DNA of 64,000 bases from Phallus indusiatus. Lineage: Eukaryota; Basidiomycota; Agaricomycetes; Phallales; Phallaceae. The stretch lies in NCBI GenBank assembly GCA_027605045.1, contig JAQFWX010000002.1, positions 620,001-684,000 on the forward strand, in the 5' to 3' direction. The first letter of the stretch is position 1. Every line of letters begins with the position of its first letter. Positions 49,297 through 59,169 of the stretch are shown in pieces. Both the position numbers and the translations under genes were made by a program. The notes below the pieces were generated by a model. The model was not told the DNA's origin, made no database searches, and saw only the letters and a list, made by a program, of their open reading frames with translations.

Positions 49297-50147
49297 ATGT
49301 TCATCAAGCTGTTTGCTGCTATTCTTCCTCTCGCCGCGACCGTATCTGCCGTGTGTGCCATATCCTTGTCCTTTATCGGTTAAACGTCTCATCTGGCATC
49401 TGTTTAGGTTAACCATCAAGTCGTGCTCGGAATGAATGGTACATTGACGTTCACCCCCCCCGCCATTCAGGCTGTGTTGAACGATACCGTTGAGTTTGTC
49501 TTCATGGCGAAGAACCATGTAAGTCGACACATTTTCCCAGCTTGGAGACGACTTATCTCTCAATTTTCTGGCGTTTATGTATTGTAGAGTATCCGGCAAG
49601 GCACTTTTAACGACCCCTGTTCGCAACTGCCAGGCGGATTTCAGGCGAGTTTCAAGTAAGTTTGTTTTCGCTGTTGTTTGATATTTGTAGGATTTTTCCG
49701 ACCCGTCTTTATAGTCAAGTAGTTCAAAAAAACCAAACCGACAATTTCCCGACAATCACTATAAATGTCGAAACTACTAGCCCAATCTGGGTCAGCTGCC
49801 CGTAAATTTTTCCTTTTTTATGATAAGTAAATTACATCAACTCAGTCTTCTCTGACAGGCAACCAGGGCCGCCCAATCACTGCCAGAATGGAATGGTGTT
49901 CGCTATTAACGCCAACGCAAATCACACTTTCGACCAATTCCAACAAAACGCTATCAATTCTGCTAATACTTCTTCTTCGGGCAATGTGTCTTCAACCGGC
50001 TCGGGTGCAAATATCATCTCTTCTCTCAGCTCGAGCTCAGACCCTGCCCCGACAAATGGTACAGCACTCAACGGTGCTACCCACTATAAAGTTCCCATTG
50101 CCATGAGCCTGTTGGGTGTTGTTGCTTCTGGAATGCTGCTGTTGTGA
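49297..50147 (+). CDS. Secreted GPI-anchored cupredoxin-like protein 2
   Basis: Paralogue of the gene at 47551. Signal peptide MFIKLFAAILPLAATVSA, then VVLGMNGTLTFTPPAIQAVL, FVFMAKNH, SIRQGTFNDPC, a spliced NVETTSPIWVSCP and QPGPPNHCQNGMVFAINA. Copper ligands His, Cys, His, Met are intact. The tail is Ser/Asn-rich and ends in a hydrophobic stretch (IAMSLLGVVASGMLLL), fitting a GPI anchor. Intron positions follow the same pattern as in copy 1: one directly after the signal peptide, one after KNH, one before the QNGM block. Length is about 195 residues. The CDS ends at 50147. Confidence 0.87.
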
Positions 50148-50968
50148 ACGGACTTGTCTTTTTGCTTCCCAGGAGCAGTTTGTGGCGGTTTGGTGTGCCT
50201 ACTAATTAGCCTTGGGGGAGTCGTATTTTGACTAATTTTTCTTTAATAAACCGCAACTTTTTATTTAAATTACTTAAGGGTGTGCACCTTCTTTGAGAAA
50301 AAAATTACAAACTTACTGCTGCGCGACAGTGTGATACTCGACATTTGTTTGGTCTCCGTCCCGCCACTACACTGTCAACCGCTTGAAACTTGAGCCAGCC
50401 AGCAAAGACTAATTTTTTTCCAAACTTCCTATGGATATCTACTTGGTTACCAAATTTCAAACACACATGCCATACCAGTGTTTACCGACACCAGGTACAT
50501 TGTGTGTTAGCCGGCGTTAGCCTGTGTTAGCGAATCAACGACTGATCCTCAAAGGTGCCTCACTTGAGCAGAGAAATAGTATTATCTGTTACATGTCACA
50601 CGTCGTCGTGATTCATGTTTCCATGCCATTTACCAGCGAAGATTGATATATTGATCATCAACAAATTTCAAGCAACCGATATATAATGTGTCATGCATGC
50701 CATATGGGCCTGTATCCCTTTTCCCCAAAAGCCTCTTTTCAGTTCGTTTTCTTTCTTCTCCTTGAAACTTTCAATAACACTCGCCGCGCGAGAAAGTATA
50801 TAATGTACGTATCTCTTATGACGAACTGCAGTTTTCTCATCCAAAGTTTTTAGAAACGACAGTCTTGAGTTTTACCGCGTAATCTCCCAAGGCAATCACT
50901 CCAATTTTTTAAAAAAAACAGCAACAACAACACAACATTCATTTTCCTTCATATCAATAACAAACACG
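50148..50968. promoter_or_regulatory. Intergenic region with promoter of cupredoxin 3
   Basis: An 821 bp gap. An ATTAAA/AATAAA-like word follows copy 2 (50243). TATATAAT occurs at 50680-50687 and again at 50797-50804; the latter lies 165 bp before the ATG of copy 3. No gene seen. Confidence 0.45.
50797..50804 (+). promoter_or_regulatory. TATA-box of cupredoxin 3
   Basis: TATATAAT 165 bp upstream of the start codon; an identical word at 50680-50687 is a second candidate. Confidence 0.4.
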
Positions 50969-51836
50969 ATGCACTTCAGATCCCTTGCCGTTGCCATTTC
51001 TTTTGCTGCTTCTGCTCTCGCCGTATGCGTTTATTCTGAATTTAGATAACGCATGATCTCACTTCTGCTCGTAATATAGACTACTTGGACCATCCAAGTT
51101 GGCCAGAATGGCACGAAAACATTCACACCTCCTTCAGTCAACGCTAGTGTTGGAGATACGATCAACTTTGTTTTCGTGGCCGGAAATCACGTGCGTACGC
51201 GCGAGGACTCTAAAGTGTCCTCTTATATTTGATGCTGATTTATTTCTGTAAACACAGAGCGTTTATCAAAGCTCCTTCGCTGAACCATGTACACTCAAAG
51301 GCTTCAAGAATGATTTGTGAGTATTGGAAGATAACTATGACCAGTTATATATTATTTCTGACTTCTCTTTCCTGGCTCCGTCAGCCAACCCGTCAAAGCA
51401 GCAGGCGTGGCACCATTCCCGATGATCCAAATGGCTGTCAATACGACAGATCCCATCTGGTTCTATTGCCCGTACGTTCCAATGTCATATAAACGCTAAA
51501 GTTTCCAAAATGTTCTTAATTTGGTCGAACAGTCAAACAATCAACATCAGTCATTGCCACGCAGGCATGGTCGGCGCTATCAACCCGACAGCAAACTTGA
51601 CATTCGACGCTTTCCGAAGTGCGGCACTTGCGAACACCACTGCCACCTCTAGTGCCAGTAACACCACAACTACAGCCCCCGCATCCACCTCCTCTAACAC
51701 TACCACCCCTGCTGGGAATTCGTCATCGAATAACCATACCAATGGTGCTGTTGCTCAACTGAGAATGTCTACGTTGGTGACCGGTTCCAGCGCTGCGTTG
51801 TTGGGCGTTGTCGCATCCGCGATGTTGGCGCTATAG
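50969..51836 (+). CDS. Secreted GPI-anchored cupredoxin-like protein 3
   Basis: Third tandem paralogue. Signal peptide MHFRSLAVAISFAASALA ends exactly at the first intron. The cupredoxin core follows: TIQVGQNGTKTFTPPSVNAS, INFVFVAGNH, SVYQSSFAEPCTLKGFKND, MAVNTTDPIWFYCP, then QTINISHCHAGMVGAIN. The copper ligands His, Cys, His, Met are present. The linker is Thr/Ser/Asn-rich (TTTTAPASTSSNTTTP) and should be heavily O-glycosylated; the end (LVTGSSAALLGVVASAMLAL) is a GPI-type hydrophobic tail. Four or five introns, the penultimate joining CP-QTINIS. Copies 2 and 3 share the GVVAS tail motif, so they are probably the closer pair. Confidence 0.87.
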
Positions 51837-52576
51837 GCACTTGTTAGATACTAGGATCATAGTTTTTATTGGTTCTCACACCCAATTGCTGTCACCTATC
51901 CTGGGGTAGTAGATATAAGCATAGAAAAGATGCTGCCTCGTTTGAGGCTGTTCGTGTTTGGCTCAATTCCATTTTGAAATCCAAACTACCCGAGATTGAT
52001 AGAGTGAAATTCTATTAATTCTTCATTACAACGCCAAATTAAATCATGATTCAAGTTGCAAGAGGGCAGCCTGGATTGTTGCGGAGGTAGTAAACCAGAT
52101 CGTGAATAGCTGGTCTTTGATGGTAATCATGTATTTATGTGTTCGTCTTCGATGGTGACGGCGTGATACGGTGGGATAAGCTAAAGTCTTATTCGATGGA
52201 AAATGTATTAAAGGGAATAAGAATCCAGTACAAATAAACAGACCACCAGTCTAAAGTCGCTCTCCCCAAATGTGACGTCAAGGTGAGTAAAATTGCCCAA
52301 ATTACAATTAAAGTTTTGGGCGTCCAGTACGAATTTCGTAAAGCAATGCTCATTTTATATAAATATATTTCGCTGAGTCAAGAACGAACTGGTACATGTA
52401 AAAATTACATGCAAGACATGAAATTTCAGATATCTAACGAGTTACAATTTAGAAAATTTAAAAGATAGAGAAAGCATAGTGTCGTAAACGTGGTCATAAA
52501 GTGGACATTGGGTTCCCTGCTAGAGCTGTGCATGTGCCCTTTGATATGAACTTCCCGCATATTCAATGGTCAGTTC
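51837..52576. other. Intergenic, no recognisable gene
   Basis: A 740 bp gap between the cupredoxin 3 stop and the convergent end of unknown gene A. AT-rich; no gene, repeat or RNA recognised. Confidence 0.4.
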
Positions 52577-54587
52577 CTAGCTTCGGCGAGAGCCGCTATT
52601 GTAAGGATTGGAGGAGCCGCTACTAGAGTTGTGGGGATGATTGTAGGAATGAGACGAACTCCCACTATAGTAAGGGTTGGAGGAGTCGCCACCTGGATAA
52701 AAGGAGTTGGAGGTGGTTCCACTGGGATTATAATAATTGGAGGAGTTGCCACTGAGATAATAATGATTGGAGGCACTGCCACTGGGATTATAATAATTGG
52801 AGGCGCTGTCACTCTGAACATTTCCCGCTCCCCTCACAGGATGTCTACCAGGTAATGGTTGTCCGAATGTATTACTGACAACATATTTAAACTTGAAGGA
52901 AAATCAAACACTCTCCCTTATAAAAACTCACTGAGATCCGATTGACACACGCCTCATATCTTCTTCAACTTCACCCGTCTCATCGTTATCGGACGGATAA
53001 TCATTTCTAGTGCTACATGGATCGTTGAATCAGTGAATACATACCATCCTGAAGAGCCCAGTGCTATAGAATAGTCTTACTTATCGTCCCACTCCCTGGA
53101 CCGGGCCAATCCATTTCCAAAGAATCCACGGAGCGTTGAGAGCGCCGAGACCGTGTCCCGGAAGACTGAAAGATGTTTTAACAAAATAAGAGCGTTAACA
53201 GTGAATGACATACGCTTGAAATTGAAATCGATGAGTAATTATAATTTCCTTGAGATGAACTTGGCACACTTTGCTCCCGGTGTCGATTCATGTTTCTACA
53301 TCATATTTGAATTTATCACCCAATTCCATGCGGTGTTGTTACTCGCCTATGAGGGGGAGGAAAGAAAGGTTGAGAAGATTGTGCCCCTTGTTTTTTTCCT
53401 TCTCCGTACCCGACTTGAATTCTCGTGTCCCTACTTGAATATAAACATGGTTATATGCTGTTGGTCAATGTGTGATATGTAGACTATAAACATACTGAGC
53501 CTGATTAGCGGAAGTATTTGAGGGCATTTTTGACGTCTTTATTCTGTAAACTTAGTTGATCGCCATAATATAATACCCGTTATGAACTATAAGCATACTG
53601 GGACTGGCCCAATAAAGCGCTAGATGCGCTTGTAAGCGGCTTCCTATGTCTGGTTTCGATGTAGGCCTGCGGTAAATCACTGAAACATAATCAAAACAAT
53701 GACTTGAAAGAGTTTTAAAAAATATTACGGCACGCTTCGGTTGTTGTAAATCTTGGGGGGGAGAATGTATTGCCCATGCCTGTACTCAGATTCTTGGCTT
53801 GATTTCGGAATTGGCTCTTCAGACTCGAACTGCAAAGAGTACGTGATGATGGGCTTATGGTGATACAATGACAATAAACTCACTATTATTTGTCTCTGTG
53901 TCGTCGACGTCCTTTTGTCAGGGGGTAAGCTGATGTCAATGTTGGTCGTAAGAAACATACCCGTGTTGATTAGGAATATCAGACCGTTTGTATTTGAGGC
54001 CTCGATTTCTAGAGAACCAGGGTAACAAATACGGTCGGATAAATCGAGAACATGTACATACAATGATGAGGCCTGAACTTGTGTTTCAATATGAGTTTCG
54101 TATATCTCATATGCATCTTTGGATTCGAGCTGAAAAAGATCGGCTGTGTGACGCTGTTGTCAAACTTTACGAGTTACTCACTTTTAATTTTTTATAATGG
54201 CTGCTTTTTTGCGTTTGCAGCTTTCACGGTCATTGTCCCGGTTTTAACATAGGCTTAGTGAGTTTCTCGACAGTCCACTCGTGATCATATTGGTTGATTT
54301 GCGTTTTTTTAATACTCTTTCTTTCCCTTCGATGGATCCCACCAGCTTCTTTCGAGTCTAGTAATCGTTGTGTTTGTCATAAACAAAATGAATGATAATA
54401 CAGAAAATGAAGACTACTTTTGCAAGTCATTTAATGCTGAATTCGCAGCCTGTCGGGCATCTGGATCCTGATGAGTGCAGGCTTTTTCGACACCCTTAAT
54501 TTCTTTTTGGAGTTCAGTAAGAACTTGCTGAAGTTTGGAGGACTCTGACGCAAGATTCTCTTCGGTCGAGGGGTTTGATGAAGCCAT
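52577..54587 (-). pseudogene. Unknown protein A (decayed paralogue of the 57515-59169 gene)
   Basis: No known family recognised. The first exon (54587-54414) begins MASSNPSTEENLASESSKL, a predicted coiled coil, and aligns with the start of copy B (ENL...L..L...I...C.H.D......NAALNDL). The next segment keeps GKERVLKKRKST (B: GKERILRKRSST), but I find no in-frame splice to it and its frame hits stops around 54190-54290. Further down the order of B is kept: FQLESKDAYEIYE, KRTSTT, SVDSLEMDW, PSDNDETGEVEEDM and LPGRHP. The C-terminus ends in decapeptide repeats, then NPYNSGSRRS. Either a pseudogene, or a shorter gene with a different start plus a free-standing 57-residue coiled-coil protein at 54587-54414. 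A GC-AG intron donor lies at 53345-53346. Confidence 0.5.
52582..52812 (-). repeat. 30-bp tandem repeats coding a Tyr/Asn decapeptide
   Basis: Four clear 30-bp units at 52679-52708, 52709-52738, 52739-52768 and 52769-52798, a partial fifth, and more degenerate units back to 52582. On the minus strand each encodes about ten residues of consensus SNYYNPSGSA. The frame is kept because the unit is 30 bp. The sibling gene at 57515 lacks the array and ends GGSSNNY, so the expansion is specific to copy A. Confidence 0.85.
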
Positions 54588-54923
54588 TCTGAAATGGAAA
54601 TGAATGGATGCGGAGACTTGGGAAGCAGTGAGGACTGAGTACTACTGAGCAGTCTGAACTGTGGCGTAGAAACTTCAAACCAAGCCCTTTTATAGAGCGA
54701 CCCATTTAATTATGTGAGATTGTAGGTTGGAAATGCCACGATGTTTTTATTTTTTATTCTATTTATTTTTAATTCCCTTTCTTATCAAAATTATTGAAAG
54801 TATGTGTCTATCCGAAGGACCGAGGAGAAAAGTAACAATGGCGGGAACCTTATGTAATCACTTTTCTGTCCATTGACTTTTTGTGGTCCACTGACTTTTG
54901 TGGTCCAAGACACTTCGATTGCA
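54588..54923. promoter_or_regulatory. Divergent region, gene A / kinase-like gene
   Basis: A 336 bp gap between oppositely oriented starts. It contains a short direct duplication of a 17-bp word (tgacttttgtggtcca, near 54872-54907) and an AT-rich tract near 54735-54775. No specific site was recognised. Confidence 0.4.
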
Positions 54924-56261
54924 ATGGATTATCCCGAACCTCCGGATTACCGAGAGCGTTTTGAGGGAGATTTGAGTGTTTTCGAACTGGTGTGGAGGGA
55001 TCATTATTATTTTCTTCTCCAACGTGGATATCAACTTCGACTTCGATACAAACCAGGCTGGCAAGGCTTTGGCTAACCAACGGCAAGGACATGATGGACT
55101 GTGAAGACCATCTGCACATGTCTGTATGTAAAATTCACAAACCTATTCTATGAGCCAATCTAAATATCTTACAGGAAAAGTATGTTCTAGACGCAGTCCG
55201 CGTCTCAGATGGTGTCAAAGTTGCGCTCAAGCTTGTCTATACCAACATAGAAGAAATACCGATAGGACTTTATTTCTCAACGGCACATCTTCGCTCTGAT
55301 AAAAGAAATCGATGTGTTTCAATCTTAGACGTAATTCCTGTCCCTTATAACGACGTTTCCGCCTTCATTGTAATGCCTTTCTTGCGGCATTTTGCCGATC
55401 CCATTTTCAAACGAAAAGTGGAGTGCATTGAAGCATTCTATCAAATGCTTGAGGTAAAAAATTAAATTCATCAATTACATGCAGAGTTGACGTTGCACGT
55501 AGGGAATTGAATTCATGCATGAAAACAATGTAGCCCATCGGTATGACCGCTAAAAATTGAATTCTGAGAGTGCTAATCCTCAATAGAGATGCCTGCTATT
55601 TCAATTTCGTTATGGATCCACAAGAGTTATTCCTGGAGGATTCCATCTGTGTGATACAGACACTCATGATGGTGTCCGCTCGATAACCAATTACAAATCT
55701 CGAAAAGCCGTAGGACCTATCAAATATTATTGGATTGACTTTGGTCTGTCCAGTCGTTTTCCCAGCTTTGAACAGCGTGAATTGGTATACGGACGTGCAG
55801 GACAAGAAAAATGTGTTCCCGAACTGTCCCGTGTTGTACCATATGATCCTTTCAAAGTTGATATATTTCAAGTGGGCATGACCATGAAACATGTTTGCAT
55901 GGTGGATACCATTTTTCTTCTTACTTATCATTATTTTTACTGGAATATTTGACAGGATTACGAAGGGCTTGAATTCATGTGGCCTTTCATCAACTATCTT
56001 TTACAGCAGGATCCCAAACTTCGCCCATCCGCTTCTCAAGCTATTTTGAAATTCAAAGAACTGATAAAATCTATTAGTCGTAGCAAGCTCAATGGATTTG
56101 TGATTCACAATATATTAATCGATGAATCGGGTAAAAGGAGTAGGCTGAGAAGGAAAAAGATATCTGCTTGGTCAGTCGTACAACAACCTGAACGTCGATC
56201 ATTCCCATATTTAAGGATAAATTATTTTACAGGAAAAGAAGAAAAATGGCAGCCATGTTAA
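54924..56261 (+). CDS. Protein-kinase-like protein (basidiomycete family), two apparent frameshifts
   Basis: Kinase-fold protein of a family that is expanded in Agaricomycetes; substrate unknown. It starts MDYPEPPDYRERFEGDLSVF, then LRLRYKPGWQG. Conserved motifs: the VALKL lysine strand, IVMPFL hinge, HRD spliced as GIEFMHENNVAHRDACYFNF, and DFG in YYWIDFGLS. The C-lobe has VPYDPFKVDIFQ and a final exon at about 55960-56261. Two single-base losses are needed to keep the frame: at TTT 55068-55070, where GFG-stop should read GFWLTNGKD, and at CC 55632-55633, where QELFLED should read QELFPGGFH. With these, HRD, DFG and the lysine are all intact, so it is a broken or mis-sequenced active kinase. 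The exact C-terminus is uncertain. Confidence 0.7.
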
Positions 56262-57514
56262 CTTGGATACGCAGCGACCTCAAGGTCGTATGACGTTGGC
56301 GTAGTTTTCCTTTGTCTCTAAATATCGACTTTTCGTTGAACATGCTTTCAATTTGCTGTGCGAACTGCTCAGATTGATCGCGCGCTAGATATCTACCTGT
56401 TCATCGATTTGCATGTATTGTTTGAAAATAATCCGAAAAGGAGAATACTTGAGATCCGGAGAGCGATGCAATAAGTGTTTGATTAATAATGATTTTGTAC
56501 AAGGTAACGTCCCTGCCTCGTTTTTTTTCTTTCTGTCCAGTCTGAGCGTTGATGAGTTTTTGGTCAAAGGGATGAAATTAGACCATAATAACCCCACAAT
56601 AGGCGTCCTGACAACTTCCGGTCTTTTTCACGGTGTTTTATGCGCGAGTCGATGGGCATTTCAGGGTCGACGAGAAGCACCTGTGAGAAGAATTGCCCTT
56701 GGACACGAAAGCCAAATACGGTATGAATAATAACAATGAGATTCCGAAGTACGGATTGTCCAATTGTCCAATTGAATAGGTACCAAATGCAAAAATTGGG
56801 TAAACCTGTCAAGGAAGGGCTAAATTGACCGAACACGTCTTTTGTCCATATTTTTCCTAGATTATGTAAAGTAGATGAATCCTAATGTTCATTTGCGAAT
56901 TAATCACCGAACCTGAACGGACTACCTTGTCCAAACCATACTTTGCAAGGTTCACAAAAGTGAGCATTGTTCATAACGTCATATGATAACTCCTGTACCA
57001 GCACGACTATCAAGATTAGATTCATGTACATTCCATAATACATGCTGAACATTCAAATTTACACAATTATTGAACAACGCTCGGTATTTCATCCCGAGTA
57101 GGACATCAATGGTCGGTCCAGCCCTACTCTTAAACAGAAAAATTTCGGTTTCATTCGAGCATAGTATGTTTAGAAAGCGAGTATATTGGGTGAAATTGTC
57201 GCAAAAATTGAACAACGACTCGCATTTCATTGACTTTGTGTAAAAATCGATCCGATCCAGGTCATTCGATGATAGCCACCAAAACGTGAAGAAATAAAAT
57301 CCCACAGTATGTTACGCGCAAAACAAGTTTTTGAGATATTCAAACACTTAAAGTAAAAATTTAAAAGTCAGAGAAAGGCATAGTATCATAAACATTGCCA
57401 TAGGTCCAGGGTAAAAACTTATGTATCCTCTGGAACACAGAGCTCCACTGTCCTCTCCAAAATGAATTCCCTCATAATGGTCCATTCAGCATTAACGGGC
57501 TGCCATCCGGGTGC
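56262..57514. other. Intergenic, no recognisable gene
   Basis: A 1.25 kb gap between the ends of the kinase-like gene and unknown gene B, which converge. AT-rich. Open frames at 56413-56730 (plus) and 56979-57305 (minus) have no recognisable features and are probably chance. Confidence 0.35.
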
Positions 57515-59169
57515 TCAATAATTGTTCGATGAGCCGCCACTGCCCGGAGCACTCCCTTCTAACCTAGACGAATGTCTTCCAGGTTTTGGGATACCAAATG
57601 TATTCCTAAAGACATATTCGAAAAATAATTGAATAGTATTACGCTCCAAAACTCACCGAGACGCGATTGACATACGCTCCATATCTTCTTCAAGCACAGG
57701 GGGTTCGCCATAATCAGACGGATCAGCGTCGTATCGGTTGCTGGCTCAATTAGTACACATACAATCCTCAAGAATCACAGATAAATAGTTTTACCCAGTT
57801 TCCTCCTCCCAGTGGTTCTCCAGTTCCAAAGAATCGACGAAGCTTTGATAGTAGCCCCAAGGACTTGAAGGTGCCTCAGGAGACTGAACATAATTTAACA
57901 AGACGAGAGCTGTGTTGCTGAATGACAAACCCTTGAAATGGATGTATCACTATTTCTTTGAGATAGACCTGGCGCGTTTTCTTCAACCCAGCGCCGAGCC
58001 ACGTCCCTACACTCAGTTGAAATACTTAAACACTCTCAATATGTTATTACTCGCCTAGCAGGAGTCATAGTAAAAAATTCATCATAATTTGAAGAGGACT
58101 GTTTTCCTGTTCCGGTGGAAGTGTCATGAATTCCCGTGCCTGCACTTTAAACAGACATAAGTCATTTGGTTGATATGTAGACTAGAAACATACTGTGGTT
58201 GCGGAAAATTACACCCAGGTGAGACATAGTGCTTGTGAAACCGAGAAACATCCACATTTGACCGATGCCCACTCCTGAGGGCAGAGATTGATTTAACTTT
58301 TTGATTCTCGTTATCGTATTCTCGCTACCAAAAATATTTAGTGCCAACATCATGATACTGTAGAACTCTAAAGCTTACTTCCTGTTCTTTCGTGGTTGAT
58401 GTCCTTTGACTTTCAGCATTGACGTTTTCTATGTAATTGGTTTTCGAATATATACCTATCATGCTGGCTAGGAATTATGGCAGGTCCGTTCCTTTTATGC
58501 AAGTGCCTTAATACATTGTATTCAATTTGCGTCAAGAAAAACTCCATGTACGTACGATGACGAGACCACGGCTTGAGAATGGGTAGCGGGACGAGGTGAT
58601 TGCTGCTTAGCTTTCCGGAAGTATTCATCATTCCTTTCTTGATCAGTGCGCCGGACGGATTCCCACAATTTTTCCATATATCTTTTTTCCTCCTCTTCAA
58701 ACTGGAACTAGAAAGGAATTTTCATAACAGCTTATATTGCGTTGTTGTATGAAGACTTACATTATATGCCGTCATGATTTTTTTTTCTATCCTGTGTGCT
58801 TCGGCTGCAGACATTCCACTTTCCACGCATTTAGGTGTGACCATCCCAAGAATCTGCTTCGACAAATTCTCCGTTGATGAACGTTTTCTCAGTATCCTTT
58901 CCTTTCCCTTGAGAGATTTTTCCAATGATTCTTGCAGGCTAGCGGCAACCGTCAGTCAAGATCCAGTCATCCAGATGTGAAGATTACAATCGTAAGTCCT
59001 TTAAGGCCGCATTTGAGAGTTGTTGGATGTTCTCATCTGGATGATGGCACTTCATCCCGATTATTCTGACGTCCTCTCGGAGCTGGGACAACGTATCTCT
59101 GATACTAACTGCCTCTTGCTTGAGGTTTTCTTTCTTCAATGTGCGCTTTGACGTTTTTGAAGTGAACAT
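57515..59169 (-). CDS. Unknown coiled-coil, Ser-rich protein B
   Basis: Not recognised. Predicted start MFTSKTSKRTLKKENL at 59169; an upstream in-frame Met at 59223 is an alternative. Exon 1 is a predicted coiled coil (RDTLSQLREDVRI) and joins, by a 58-nt intron, LQESLEKSLKGKERILRKRSSTENL. The next part is charged: HRIEKKIMTAYN, FQFEEEEKRYMEKLWESVRR, then a Ser/Pro/Gln-rich stretch. Later exons include RTSTTKEQE, RWVEENAPGLSQRNS, SSPWGYYQSFVDSLELENHW, PSDYGEPPVLEEDMERMS and IPKPGRHSSRLEG; the end is GGSSNNY. One intron has a GC donor (58053-58054). The exon order matches copy A at 52577. Probably a lineage-specific intracellular protein: no signal peptide or membrane segment. Exon limits between 58550 and 58350 are uncertain. 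Confidence 0.6.

Noticed and set aside
54868..54907. 17-bp direct duplication as a possible target-site or element end
   Set aside because: The two words are adjacent with nothing between; simple slippage is enough.
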